A stretch of DNA of 64,000 nucleotides, from contig NZ_FOOX01000022.1 of assembly GCF_900113335.1 (NCBI RefSeq), positions 32,778 through 96,777 on the forward strand, read 5' to 3'. The notes below the pieces were generated by a model. That model was given only the letters and a program-made list of their open reading frames with translations, was not told the DNA's origin and searched no databases. This document shows, one piece after another, positions 25,165 through 33,999 of the stretch. Source of the DNA: Desulfotruncus arcticus DSM 17038. Lineage in GTDB: Bacteria > Bacillota > Desulfotomaculia > Desulfotomaculales > Desulfallaceae. A program made the translations under genes and the position numbers. Each line of letters begins with the position of its first letter. Within the stretch, counting starts at the first letter, position 1.

Positions 25165-26367
25165 TTATATTACCTGTTCTTTCCGCAGTATTTCTATTTC
25201 ACTCTTGGTGTAGTTTAATAACTGTGACAGCACCTCTTCATTATGCTCGCCTAAAAGAGGCGGACGGTATTTTATTTTAGGATTGGTCAGGGAAAACTTA
25301 TAAGGAAAACCCAACAGCTTGATTATGCCTACATTGGGATGTTCTGTTTCGAGCACCATATCCCGGGTAGCCAGGTGCTTATCTTGGAATACTTCTTCCA
25401 AGTTTAAAATTAATCCAGCAGGCAAAGTTGCTTTTTCAAACAACCTGAGCCATTCGTTACTGTTTTTAGTGCGCATTTTTTTTTCCAGTATCGGTGTTAT
25501 GATTTTACGATTTTCCACCCTCTTTAAATTGGTATTAAACCTTTCATCGTTAATTAATTCAGGAAGATCCACGGCGTTACAGAATTTAGGATACATAACA
25601 TCACTGGTTGCCGCAATTTGAACATATTTACCGTCTTTTGCTTCAAAGGCCCGGGCTGGAATCCGGTGGGCATGGTCAAAACCGAACCTGCCTGGAGCAG
25701 TATCTGTGGCAAAATATTCGGCGGCCATAATGGTTAACATGGAAATCATCGAATCGTACAGCGCTATATCAATATATTGCCCCTTTCCGGTTTCCTTACG
25801 GTATAATAGCGCGGATTGTATGGCGATTACCGAGTGAAGTGCCGCCACTAAATCAGTGACAGGAATTCCTACTTTGGCCGGAGGGCGGTCCTTTTCACCG
25901 GTAATGGACATTAGCCCAGTCATCCCCTGGATAATCGGATCGTAAGCCTTTTTGTCCCGGTAAGGACCGTATTGACCGAAACCTGAGATAGAACAATATA
26001 TCAAGTCGGGTTTAATTTGTTTTAAAGTTTCATAATCAATGCCCAGCCTTTTGGCAACCCCGGGAGCAAAATTTTCTACTACTACATCCGCTTTTTTTGC
26101 CAGCTTAACAGCTATCTTTTTCCCTTTTTTGTTTTTCAGGTTCAAAGTGATGGCTTTTTTATTCCGGTTGAGAAAACAAAAATAGCCGCTTTCATCTTTG
26201 CTAAACATCGGGGGCCATGCTCTTGTTTCATCTCCCCCGGGTGATTCCACCTTGATTACTTCCGCACCCAAATCACCCAATATTTGTGTTGCCATAGGTC
26301 CGGCTAGAACCCTTGTAAAATCTAGAGTTCTTATTTTATTCAAGGGTTGTTCCATTATCAGCACCAT
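25165..26367 (-). CDS. CaiB/BaiF-family CoA-transferase (class III)
   Basis: A 400-residue class III CoA-transferase that moves CoA between carboxylic acids. It has the N-terminal LDFTRVLAGPMATQILGDLGAEVIKVE, the catalytic aspartate in AYDPIIQGMTG near residue 145, and RPPLLGEHNEEVL at the C-terminus. The true start may be ATG 26367 or ATG 26355. It lies 17 bases after the acyl-CoA dehydrogenase gene, as in caiAB or benzylsuccinate-type modules. It would activate a carboxylate with CoA from, for example, succinyl-CoA, then hand it to the dehydrogenase. The substrate is unknown. Confidence 0.87.
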   Translation of the reverse strand: MVLIMEQPLNKIRTLDFTRVLAGPMATQILGDLGAEVIKVESPGGDETRAWPPMFSKDESGYFCFLNRNKKAITLNLKNKKGKKIAVKLAKKADVVVENFAPGVAKRLGIDYETLKQIKPDLIYCSISGFGQYGPYRDKKAYDPIIQGMTGLMSITGEKDRPPAKVGIPVTDLVAALHSVIAIQSALLYRKETGKGQYIDIALYDSMISMLTIMAAEYFATDTAPGRFGFDHAHRIPARAFEAKDGKYVQIAATSDVMYPKFCNAVDLPELINDERFNTNLKRVENRKIITPILEKKMRTKNSNEWLRLFEKATLPAGLILNLEEVFQDKHLATRDMVLETEHPNVGIIKLLGFPYKFSLTNPKIKYRPPLLGEHNEEVLSQLLNYTKSEIEILRKEQVI

Positions 26368-26384
26368 CTTTAACTTGAGATATT

Positions 26385-27566
26385 TTATTTACGAAAATCG
26401 AACTTTCTACCAAATACACTTCTGGCAATCATATTAAGTTGAGCTTGAGACGTACCGCCACCAATCTGGAACATGCGAACATCGCGTAGCATTCGCTCTA
26501 AGGGGAGTTCCCGTGAATACCCGGTTGCACCGAACATTTGTAAAGAATCACTTACTACTTCAAATGCCGCATGTGCAGTAAAGGCCTTGGCTATGGAAGC
26601 GTCCTTCATATGCGGTAACATAACATTATTAGGTAGTTGTTTAGCATTGCAGGCTGCTTTATATAACAACAGGCGAGCTGCGTTTAAACTCATTTCGCCT
26701 TTGGCTGTTATCCACTGTAATCCTTGAAATTCGCAAAGTTTTTTATCAAACTGTTCACGCTTCAACATGTAATCCACAGCCAGATCATGCGCTCCCTGGG
26801 CAATACCCAATGCCACCGTTCCTGCTCCAATGCGTTGAGCGTTGTAACCGTTCATTAATTTTTTGAATCCCTCCCTGGGATCACAGACAACAATATTCTC
26901 TTCGGGTATTTCACAGTCTTCGAAAATAAGTTCGGTCTCCGGAATCCCCCTGAGACCCAGAGCATCTTCAATTTTCCCAAAACTAAATCCTGGAGTTCCC
27001 TTATCTACCAGAACTCCTCCAATGCCCTGATCCACACCGTTTTTATTAATAATTCTTGAAAAAATTAAGTTTGTTTGTGCTATACCACCTCCTGTAATCC
27101 AATGTTTTAGCCCGTTTAGTACGTAATGACTTCCTTTTTGCACCGCCTTGGTTTGTAAAGAAGTGAGGGCGGTGCCGGCATTGGGCTCGGTCATGCCGAT
27201 GGCGGGTTTGTCTCCTTGTTCCAAAACCCTTTTGGCTACTTTCTTGCGTTGCTCTTCGGTACCATAAGCCATAATCACTCCTAGGGCACCCATATTGGTT
27301 TCAACTACTATGCGCCCGCTGATACCGCAAAACTGGGCAATTTGTTCAATAACCAGGATAACATCGATTAAGGGTCTTTCAACTCCTCCGTATTTTTTGG
27401 GAATCGTCATCCCCAGAAAACCTGCTTCAAGCATTTTTTTTACATTTTCATGGGGGTATTCATGATTAATGTCATAGTAAGCCGCTTTGGGAGCAAACTC
27501 ATTCTTTCCAAGCTTGCGTGCCAAATCCACTAACATTTTTTGTTCTCTGTTAAGTTGAAAATCCAT
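26385..27566 (-). CDS. Acyl-CoA dehydrogenase family flavoprotein
   Basis: A 393-residue acyl-CoA dehydrogenase. The N-terminal helical domain has PKKYGGVE. The middle has FAD contacts GMTEPNAGT and WITGGG. The C-terminal domain contains LQMFGATGYSRELPLERMLRD and the FQIGGGTSQ signature. It introduces or reduces an alpha-beta double bond in an acyl-CoA. It is first in the operon and is preceded by a sigma-54 promoter 49-65 bases upstream. A GAGGGAAAG ribosome site supports ATG 27566. No etfAB genes are visible nearby. Confidence 0.88.
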   Translation of the reverse strand: MDFQLNREQKMLVDLARKLGKNEFAPKAAYYDINHEYPHENVKKMLEAGFLGMTIPKKYGGVERPLIDVILVIEQIAQFCGISGRIVVETNMGALGVIMAYGTEEQRKKVAKRVLEQGDKPAIGMTEPNAGTALTSLQTKAVQKGSHYVLNGLKHWITGGGIAQTNLIFSRIINKNGVDQGIGGVLVDKGTPGFSFGKIEDALGLRGIPETELIFEDCEIPEENIVVCDPREGFKKLMNGYNAQRIGAGTVALGIAQGAHDLAVDYMLKREQFDKKLCEFQGLQWITAKGEMSLNAARLLLYKAACNAKQLPNNVMLPHMKDASIAKAFTAHAAFEVVSDSLQMFGATGYSRELPLERMLRDVRMFQIGGGTSQAQLNMIARSVFGRKFDFRK

Positions 27567-27614
27567 GTCTTTCCCTCTTTCTTTAATTGTTAATAATTTT
27601 CCATAATAGCTAGT

Positions 27615-27631
27615 AGCAATTTAAATGCCAA
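27615..27631 (-). promoter_or_regulatory. Sigma-54 (-24/-12) promoter of the acyl-CoA dehydrogenase operon
   Basis: Minus strand TTGGCATTTAAATTGCT fits the consensus TGGCAYRNNNNTTGCW with the exact GG-to-GC spacing and one mismatch at the R position. Transcription would start near 27604, 38 bases before the ATG. The PrpR-like activator downstream of the operon is the obvious partner. Confidence 0.75.
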
Positions 27632-27747
27632 TAAATATGCTCATTTTATAGCAAACTTAAAATTATAATGCAGGACAATTGTTGATAAACAATGTAAATT
27701 TCTTTGGAAAGATTACATGCAATTCCGAACCATTATAGTAACGTAAA

Positions 27748-27791
27748 AAGCAGTAACAAAGTTACATTAAAATGTAACTTTGTTACTGCTT
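27748..27791. promoter_or_regulatory. 44-bp perfect palindrome: activator-binding site and/or terminator
   Basis: Two 21-base perfect arms with a two-base centre. Each arm holds a smaller dyad, GTAACAAAGTTAC and GTAACTTTGTTAC. The centre is about 165 bases upstream of the predicted sigma-54 start, the usual distance for an enhancer. Reading leftward it also ends in TTTTT, so it could terminate the upstream ABC-transporter operon, although the stem is AT-rich. The rest of the 27567-27897 gap shows no gene. Confidence 0.6.
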
Positions 27792-27897
27792 GTATATGCT
27801 TTACTAATTTGGTATAAGAAAACTTGATTTGTTCTATGGTTGGAGTTCCGGGCTCCAGCCTGCTGATCAACTGTGTAATATAGCCGGTTTCCGGTAA

Positions 27898-29439
27898 CTA
27901 CTGTGCCAGCCAGGCCTTATCCAGGCTGGGTTTAAAAAACGGATCTATAGTTAAATCCTTAACATCTTTTCTGACGGCATACAGGCATACATCATGGAAT
28001 AACGGGCTGAGCGGCACGTCCCGGGCAACCAGCTCCTGCAGTCTGGCGTAATCTGCTTGCCTTTGAGATTGGTCCCCTTCGGCACAGGCAGCTTCAACCA
28101 GCCTGTCCGCCTCGAGGTTGGAGTAACCAATGCCGCGCTGGTTGTTCATTTGCCCCCGTGAATAAACCCAGCGGCCGAAAAAGAAATCAGGATCGCCGGT
28201 CATCAGCGAATAAGGGGTTAATGAAAGGTGATAATCGCCGTTTTGCAAGGCTTCCGCCCAGGCGCCCGCTTCCAGCACCTGCAATTCAACGTTCAGGCCA
28301 AGGGTTTTAAACTCCGACTGCATTACTTCGGCAATGGGCTTGTACGGCCAGCGGTTGGCCAGGGCCGAGTTTATGGCGAACACCACTTTATGTGGTTCCG
28401 TATTTTTTACCTGTGCCCCAAGGGCAACGGCTTCTTCACGGTCGGTTTTCCACAGCCCGTCGACTGCCCACGCGCCGGCCAGACTGCTAAACACGGTTCC
28501 CGCCGGTTCGCCGTATCCGTATAATAACTGGTCGACCAGTTCATCGCGATCAATAAGAAGGTTGACCGCGCGGCGCAGCGCCGGGTCGTCGAAGGGAGGT
28601 TTTTGGTTGTTGAAAAGCAGGTAATGCGAGGTGGTCACGGGACGTGACAGCAGTTCCAGGCTGCTGTCCCCCTCTATTACCGGCGCCTGCTCCGGAAGGA
28701 TGCCACCCACGTCGACTACGGCCTGCACTTCTCCGGTTTGCAGGGCGGCCAGGCGGGTGGCCGGGTCCGGTATCACCTTGAACAGCACTCTTTCCAGTTT
28801 GGGCTGGTCACCCCAGTAATCGTCGTTGCGGATTACTTCCAGCTCTTCTCCGGACTTGTGCCCTGCGTACTTGAACGGCCCCGTGCCGATGGGGGACACG
28901 ATTTTCCCGCCGGCGTCAAAGCTGGCCGGGCTGAATATGGGGCAGCCGTGGTAAGCCGCCTTGGCCGGGAAAGCCGGCTCCGGTAAGGAAAAGCTGAACT
29001 TCACCCGGTCCTCGCTCAGGGCTTCCACCCTGTCCAGGTGCAAAAAGGTTTCGTACTCGTCGAATTTCAGGTTGTGCTTAAACCGCATCACGCTTTGCAC
29101 AACGGCGTCGGCGTTCAGAGGCGTGCCGTCGTGAAACCGGATATTGGGCCTGAGGTCAACCAGCCATGTTTTGCCCCCATCCTCCGGCGCCAGTTTTTCA
29201 GCCAGCTGGGGATACGGCTCCAGGTTTTCGTCCAGGTAGGTGAGGCTTTCCCACACTCCCGTGCTGCCGTGCACGCAGCTGCCGGATTCCGGACCGCTGT
29301 AAAAGTCCCTGCCCACCCCGACGACAAGCTCCTGCGCAACCGTTCCTGACGTGTCCCCCGGGCCGCCGCACCCGGCCAGCAGCAGCATGGCGACAAGCAA
29401 TACGGCTAAATAAAATAACTTTCCCTTGCCTTTGCCCAT
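27898..29439 (-). CDS. Dipeptide/nickel-type ABC transporter substrate-binding lipoprotein
   Basis: A 513-residue SBP_bac_5 family protein with a lipoprotein signal ending LLLAGCGG. Conserved parts include VDLRPNIRFHDGTPLNADAV, SPIGTGPFKY and RNDDYWGDQPKLERVLFKVI. The VIPDPATRLAALQTGEV stretch resembles the nickel receptor NikA as much as dipeptide receptors. It is the last gene of a five-gene operon. Nickel would suit the Ech hydrogenase and LarA-like enzyme in this window, but peptides cannot be excluded. The operon is clearly more GC-rich than its surroundings. Confidence 0.85.
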   Translation of the reverse strand: MGKGKGKLFYLAVLLVAMLLLAGCGGPGDTSGTVAQELVVGVGRDFYSGPESGSCVHGSTGVWESLTYLDENLEPYPQLAEKLAPEDGGKTWLVDLRPNIRFHDGTPLNADAVVQSVMRFKHNLKFDEYETFLHLDRVEALSEDRVKFSFSLPEPAFPAKAAYHGCPIFSPASFDAGGKIVSPIGTGPFKYAGHKSGEELEVIRNDDYWGDQPKLERVLFKVIPDPATRLAALQTGEVQAVVDVGGILPEQAPVIEGDSSLELLSRPVTTSHYLLFNNQKPPFDDPALRRAVNLLIDRDELVDQLLYGYGEPAGTVFSSLAGAWAVDGLWKTDREEAVALGAQVKNTEPHKVVFAINSALANRWPYKPIAEVMQSEFKTLGLNVELQVLEAGAWAEALQNGDYHLSLTPYSLMTGDPDFFFGRWVYSRGQMNNQRGIGYSNLEADRLVEAACAEGDQSQRQADYARLQELVARDVPLSPLFHDVCLYAVRKDVKDLTIDPFFKPSLDKAWLAQ

Positions 29440-29522
29440 TAATAAATCCTCCCTTCAACAACTGGTTACCGCCACCCTTCTGTCACCGGTCACGTAATCA
29501 TGTCAGGCGGAGTTTTTGTTTT

Positions 29523-30542
29523 TTAGAAAAACTGATCAATAATTCTCGGCAGCTGTGCCCGCACCAAACCTTGACCCAGCTCAGCGGGCGCGTGGCAGGC
29601 CACCGGGTGCCCGGCTCCGCTTGCCTGCAGGAGCGGCTCTTCGATCCTGCATTTTTCAACGGCAATGGGGCAGCGGGGGTGGAAGCGGCAGCCCGCCGGC
29701 GGGTGCAGCGGGTCGGGCGGTTCGCCCCGGACCGCCGCCTGCACCCTGCGCCGCAGGTCGGCCCGGGGCACCGCCGCCAGGAGCGCGCGGGTGTAGGGAT
29801 GGCGCGCTTGTTTTTCCAGTTCCCGGCAGCCCAGGACTTCCACAAATTTGCCCATGTACATTACCGCCACCCGGTCGCTGATATAACTGACCGCCGCCAG
29901 ATCATGCGAAATAAAGATATAAGACAGGCCCAGGCTTTGTTTCAATTCTTTCAGCAAGTTAAGAATCTGCGCCTGGATGGAAACGTCCAGGCTGGATACC
30001 GGCTCGTCACAAACAATAATCCCGGGTTGCGGCGCCAGCGCCCGGGCGATGTTGATGCGCTGCCGCTGTCCCCCGCTGAACTCGTGGGGGTAACGGGAAG
30101 CGAGGCCGGGGTCCAGACCGACGGTTGCAAGCAGTTCCCCAACCTTTTGCCGGATACCCTGTTTAGAGGCTATCCGGTAGTTGGCCAGGGGTTCGCTGAT
30201 AATGGAACCGACGGTTTGCCTGGGGTTCAGGGAAGAGTAAGAATCCTGAAAGATAATCTGTATTTTTCGGCGCAGCTGGCGCATCCGGTTTTCCGGTAAG
30301 CGGGTAATGTCCCGGCCGTCCAGAGTTATTTTACCCGCCGTGGGTTCTTCCAGGCGTAACAGCAAACGTCCCAGGGTGCTTTTGCCGCAGCCGCTTTCGC
30401 CCACCAGCCCCAGCGTTTCCCCGCGTTCCAGTTGGAATGATACTCCGTCGACGGCCCTGATTAATTCTCCGGAGCGGGCCAACAGGCCGTTCTCCGCAGG
30501 GTAAGCTTTGGCCAGACCGGCTGCCTCAAGCAAACTCATCAT
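29523..30542 (-). CDS. Dipeptide/nickel ABC transporter ATP-binding protein (DppF/OppF type)
   Basis: A 339-residue ATPase with Walker A GESGCGKST, signature FSGGQRQR, Walker B IIVCDEPVSSLD and the oligopeptide-family C-terminal cysteine cluster (PPAGCRFHPRCPIA...C). The open frame extends upstream to 30773 but this would overlap the previous gene fully. ATG 30542 overlaps the DppD stop as ATGA, showing translational coupling. It powers uptake with its DppD partner. Confidence 0.88.
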   Translation of the reverse strand: MMSLLEAAGLAKAYPAENGLLARSGELIRAVDGVSFQLERGETLGLVGESGCGKSTLGRLLLRLEEPTAGKITLDGRDITRLPENRMRQLRRKIQIIFQDSYSSLNPRQTVGSIISEPLANYRIASKQGIRQKVGELLATVGLDPGLASRYPHEFSGGQRQRINIARALAPQPGIIVCDEPVSSLDVSIQAQILNLLKELKQSLGLSYIFISHDLAAVSYISDRVAVMYMGKFVEVLGCRELEKQARHPYTRALLAAVPRADLRRRVQAAVRGEPPDPLHPPAGCRFHPRCPIAVEKCRIEEPLLQASGAGHPVACHAPAELGQGLVRAQLPRIIDQFF

Positions 30543-31531
30543 AGCACCGCCCCGGATGCCGGTAGCACGGCAGGGTGGTGACAGGCCACCAGGTGGCCGG
30601 AACAAACGGGTTGCAAGACGGGCTTTTCCCGCCGGCACCGTTTGTCTGCCCCGGGGCAGCGGGGAGCGAAGGCGCAGTGTCCGGGCAATTCCAAAAGGTT
30701 GGGCGGCTGTCCCGGCACCGGTTTCAGCTTGTTCGCCCCGCCCAACCGGGGAATGGAATGCAGCAGGGCGCAAGTATAAGGGTGCCCGGGGTTTTCAAAA
30801 ATTTCCACAGCCGGGGCTTGCTCCACAATAGCACCCGCGTACATCACCGCCACCTCGTCGGCCATTCCGGCAACGACCCCCAGATCGTGGGTAATCAGGA
30901 CAATGGCGGTGTGGAACTCACTTTTGAGCCGGTTAAGCTCGCCCAGGATTTGGGCCTGCACCGTCACATCCAAAGCGGTGGTCGGCTCGTCGGCAATCAA
31001 CACTTTTGGTTGGAGAGCCAGGGCTATGGCAATCAGCACCCGCTGCCTCTGGCCGCCGGAAAGCTGGAAGGGGAAGCGGTTGTACATCTTACCCGGGTTG
31101 GGCAGGCCCACCTTGGCCAGTAAGGCCAGCGTTTTGTCGCGGGCTTCCAGCCCGGAGAGGTTCAGGTGGGACAAAATAGTTTCGGATACCTGTTTGCCAA
31201 CGGTAAGCACCGGATTGAGCGACGTCATGGGGTCCTGGAAAACCATGGCCATTTCCGCGCCCCGTACCCGGCGCAGTTGTTCATTGCTCAGAGCCAGCAG
31301 GTTGTACCCGTTTAGCCGGACCTGGCCCCGGGAGATCAACCCGGGTGGGTCTACCAATCTGAGCAGGGAATGCGCCATCACGCTTTTGCCGCAGCCGCTT
31401 TCGCCCACGATGCCCAGGGTCCGGCCTTCTTCGAGCGTGAAGCTGACACCGTTGACGGCTTGAACAACCCCGGCGGGGGTGTTGAATACGGTATGTAAAT
31501 TGTCAACCTTGAGAACCGCGTTTCCCGGCAT
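30539..31531 (-). CDS. Dipeptide/nickel ABC transporter ATP-binding protein (DppD/OppD type)
   Basis: A 330-residue ATPase: Walker A GESGCGKS, Q-loop MVFQDPMTSLNP, signature LSGGQRQR, Walker B VLIADEPTTALD, and a C-terminal CAFAPRCPGADKRC cluster. It starts 18 bases after the permease gene and overlaps dppF by four bases. It forms the heterodimeric motor of the importer. Confidence 0.88.
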   Translation of the reverse strand: MPGNAVLKVDNLHTVFNTPAGVVQAVNGVSFTLEEGRTLGIVGESGCGKSVMAHSLLRLVDPPGLISRGQVRLNGYNLLALSNEQLRRVRGAEMAMVFQDPMTSLNPVLTVGKQVSETILSHLNLSGLEARDKTLALLAKVGLPNPGKMYNRFPFQLSGGQRQRVLIAIALALQPKVLIADEPTTALDVTVQAQILGELNRLKSEFHTAIVLITHDLGVVAGMADEVAVMYAGAIVEQAPAVEIFENPGHPYTCALLHSIPRLGGANKLKPVPGQPPNLLELPGHCAFAPRCPGADKRCRREKPVLQPVCSGHLVACHHPAVLPASGAVL

Positions 31532-31549
31532 GTTAAGTCAACCTCCATA

Positions 31550-32476
31550 TCACCGCCTGGTTGTCCCCCTGGGGTCAAGGGCGTCTCTGAGCCCGTCTCC
31601 CAGTAAGTTGAAGGCAAGTACCACCGTCATGATGGCCAGGCCCGGGTAAACCATCAGCCGGGGCACTACTTGCATGTACGGCCGGCCGTCATTTAACATG
31701 GCTCCCCATTCGGGAGTGGGCGGCTGGGCGCCCAGGCCCAGGAAAGACAGCCCGGATATGGCCAGTATCAGACTGCCCATATCCAGGGTGGCCAGCACAA
31801 TAACCGGTGACAGCACGTTGGGGAGAATATGGCGCACAATGATACCGCAGTGAGAAGTGCCGCTGCTCCTGGCCGCCAGCACAAATTCCTTTTCCCTGAC
31901 GGATAGGACCACGCCGCGAATCACCCGGGCATAGCCCACCCACCATACCGCCGCGGTGGCGATCATTACATTCATTAAGCCGGGTCCCAGCATGCCGGCT
32001 ATCACCAGCGCCAGGACCAGCCCGGGGAAAGCCAGTAAAACGTCGATCACTCGCATCACCAGGTTATCCAGCCGCCCGCCCAGGTACCCGGAAAGGGTGC
32101 CCAGGGGAATACTGATCAGCATAATGGTAACCAGCGCAATGGCTGCGGTGCTGAGCGACAACCTGGTGCCGTAGATGAGCCGTGACAGAATGCAGCGCCC
32201 CAGGTGGTCGGTGCCCAGGGGGTATGCTGCTGACGGGGCAGCTAGTTTTTGTGATAATACAATTTTCTCCGGGTCGTTGGGCGCCAGGTAAGGGGCCATG
32301 ATGCCCACTATCACCACCGCCAGGATAATCACCAGCCCCGCCAGGGCCAGCTTATCCGCCAGCAGTCTGTTTAACGCCGTGACCGGCATGCTTTTATTGC
32401 CTGCCGGCCGGCCGGTTATGTTGGTTACGGGCAGCCCGCCCGCCGGGCTGCCGGTTTTTTGTGTACCGCCTTTCAT
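31550..32476 (-). CDS. Dipeptide/nickel ABC transporter permease (DppC type)
   Basis: A 308-residue inner-membrane permease with six helices. It has the family N-terminus LADKLALAGLVIILAVVIVG, PYPLGTDHLG-like AYPLGTDHLGR, and the EAA loop region AARSSGTSHCGIIVRHILPN that contacts the ATPases. It starts four bases after the DppB stop. ATG 32476 is preferred; an AGTGACAGATG context gives only a weak ribosome site. Confidence 0.87.
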   Translation of the reverse strand: MKGGTQKTGSPAGGLPVTNITGRPAGNKSMPVTALNRLLADKLALAGLVIILAVVIVGIMAPYLAPNDPEKIVLSQKLAAPSAAYPLGTDHLGRCILSRLIYGTRLSLSTAAIALVTIMLISIPLGTLSGYLGGRLDNLVMRVIDVLLAFPGLVLALVIAGMLGPGLMNVMIATAAVWWVGYARVIRGVVLSVREKEFVLAARSSGTSHCGIIVRHILPNVLSPVIVLATLDMGSLILAISGLSFLGLGAQPPTPEWGAMLNDGRPYMQVVPRLMVYPGLAIMTVVLAFNLLGDGLRDALDPRGTTRR

Positions 32477-32479
32477 CTG

Positions 32480-33418
32480 TCACTTCCCCCTTTCCAGGCG
32501 AATGCGGGGGTCCAGCAAACCATAGGACAGGTCCACCAGCAGGTTGGCCAGCACGAAAATGAGGGCCATAAACATGGCATAGCCCTGGATTACGGGGTAG
32601 TCACGGTTGAAAATGGCGTCCACCACGAATTTGCCCACGCCGGGCCAGGCAAAGATTGTTTCCACGATGACGGTGCCGCCCAGCAAGTGCCCCAGGCTCA
32701 TGCCGAATAAGGTCACCGTGGGCAGTAAGGCGTTTTTTAAGGCATGTCGTCCGATGACCCACCTTTCTTGCAACCCTTTGGCCCGGGCCAGTTTGATGTA
32801 GTCCTGGTTCAGCACTTCCAGCATGCCGGCCCTGATTATGCGCATGTACACCGCGGCCATGCCGAAGCCCAGGGTCACCGCCGGCAGCACCAGGTGCCTG
32901 AGGCCGCCCCGCCCCATTACCGGCAGCAAGCCCCAGACCACGGCAAACAGGTAAATGAGCATCAGACCTTTCCAGAAACCGGGCAGTGACGCGCCCACCA
33001 GGGCGAAGACGCGGGTCAGGTGGTCAATGAAAGCGTGCCGGTAAAGCGCCGACAGCACTCCCGCCGGCAGGGCCACCAGGATCATAAACGTCATGGCCGC
33101 CAGGGTCAGTTCCAGGGTGGCCGGAAATCGCGACAGTATCTCCCGGGTCACCGGCAGCCCGGTGCGGTATGAAACGCCGAAATCCAGGTGCACCGCGTCC
33201 CAAAGCCAGCGCAGGTACTGGATATAAACCGGGTCATTCAGACCCAGTTCAGCACGGAGCGCGTTTACCGCCTCGCGGGTCGGCTCGGCTCCGCCCACCC
33301 GGAGAATGATTTCCGCCGGGTCGCCGGGGGCCAGGTTTATAAGTCCGAAGGTAATGACAGATATCCCCAGCATTACCGGCAGCAGGTAAAACAAGCGTTT
33401 TAGCAGATAGCGTTGCAA
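32480..33418 (-). CDS. Dipeptide/nickel ABC transporter permease (DppB type)
   Basis: A 312-residue permease with six helices. It has the N-terminal LLPVMLGISVITFGLINLAPGDPAE motif of this family, and an EAA loop (ARAKGLQERWVIGRHALKNALLP). The start is TTG 33418, seven bases after GGGGTGG. It is the first gene of the operon and is preceded by a long structured leader (33487-33702). Confidence 0.87.
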   Translation of the reverse strand: MQRYLLKRLFYLLPVMLGISVITFGLINLAPGDPAEIILRVGGAEPTREAVNALRAELGLNDPVYIQYLRWLWDAVHLDFGVSYRTGLPVTREILSRFPATLELTLAAMTFMILVALPAGVLSALYRHAFIDHLTRVFALVGASLPGFWKGLMLIYLFAVVWGLLPVMGRGGLRHLVLPAVTLGFGMAAVYMRIIRAGMLEVLNQDYIKLARAKGLQERWVIGRHALKNALLPTVTLFGMSLGHLLGGTVIVETIFAWPGVGKFVVDAIFNRDYPVIQGYAMFMALIFVLANLLVDLSYGLLDPRIRLERGK

Positions 33419-33493
33419 ACAGGACCACCCCTGAGAAAAATGAACTAAGGCGTTTGAATGGTATTGTTTTCCTCTTAAGTCCGGTAAAATAAA

Positions 33494-33543
33494 AAAACCA
33501 GGAAAGCGCGCTTGCTTTTGTAGTGCGGCACTTTCATGGTTTT
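33494..33543 (-). terminator. Second terminator in the dpp-like leader
   Basis: Reading leftward, a 13-base stem (AAAACCATGAAAG with CTTTCCTGGTTTT, one mismatch) is followed by TTTTTTATTTT. It lies 76 bases before the DppB start. Confidence 0.6.
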
Positions 33544-33562
33544 CTTGACTTAAAAATAAAAA

Positions 33563-33608
33563 GCCATAAAAGCCCCATCCACTTCCGGTGAGTATGAGCC
33601 TTCATGGC
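33563..33608 (-). terminator. First terminator in the dpp-like leader
   Basis: Reading leftward, GCCATGAAGGCTC pairs with GGGGCTTTTATGGC through Watson-Crick and G-U pairs, followed by TTTTTATTTTT. A short CAC/GUG stem sits in the loop. Confidence 0.6.
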
Positions 33609-33708
33609 CATTGAGTTTAACATTAAGTTATAAGAATTATCAGATCAAAGCTAACAACGCATTTTTGCGTCGCTTGAAGATGGTTCTTACCATCTTAATT
33701 ACATCAAC

Positions 33709-33737
33709 ATTGTATAATAAACTTTATCATCTTTCAA
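33709..33737 (-). promoter_or_regulatory. Sigma-A promoter upstream of the dpp-like operon
   Basis: Minus strand TTGAAA (33732-33737), a 17-base spacer and TACAAT (33709-33714). It would start transcription near 33702, about 285 bases before the DppB start. Confidence 0.55.
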
Positions 33738-33947
33738 TATTATAGAGCGACAGTAATATGATTTATTTTTGAGTACATTATGCTCATAATAAAAGTTACT
33801 TAAAATATGTTTCAAATCCGTTATTTACTATATATGCGCATTCGTACGGTACCTGTCCCGTTGTAGTTTTACTTTCTGCCATAGATTGTACATATATATT
33901 GTTTCTATACCAGTTCCATCTTTTAACTTTAACATGTTTTTTTGATG

Positions 33948-33999
33948 GTTGCATATACAACTTATTTAGTATATACTTTAATTAAGTTGCAAATGCAAC
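33948..33999 (+). promoter_or_regulatory. MarR promoter with two matching operators
   Basis: GTTGCATATACAAC (33948-33961) and GTTGCAAATGCAAC (33986-33999) share the dyad GTTGCAWATRCAAC. The second is the core of a 30-base perfect palindrome (33978-34007). Between them lie TTGCAT (33949-33954) and TATACT (33972-33977) with a 17-base spacer, so a bound repressor would cover both promoter boxes. Autoregulation by the downstream MarR protein is inferred. Confidence 0.65.

Larger units (their letters stand above)
33487..33702 (-). ncRNA. Structured leader or small RNA upstream of the dpp-like operon
   Basis: Minus-strand transcription from the promoter at 33709-33737 would give an RNA with an 8-base perfect hairpin (33677-33696), a small ACGCA/TGCGT hairpin (33657-33670) and then two terminator-like stems (33563-33608 and 33494-33543). 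No protein gene lies upstream on this strand that would need these terminators. It is therefore either a regulatory leader or an independent small RNA. No known riboswitch or T-box signature was recognised. Confidence 0.45.

Noticed and set aside
30543..30773. Upstream extension of the DppF frame to 416 residues
   Set aside because: It overlaps dppD completely and has a low-complexity basic sequence; the ATGA overlap at 30542 marks the real start.
33419..33737. T-box or known metal riboswitch in the dpp-like leader
   Set aside because: No T-box AGGGTGG-type signature and no recognisable NiCo, cobalamin or other conserved core was seen; kept only as an unclassified structured leader.
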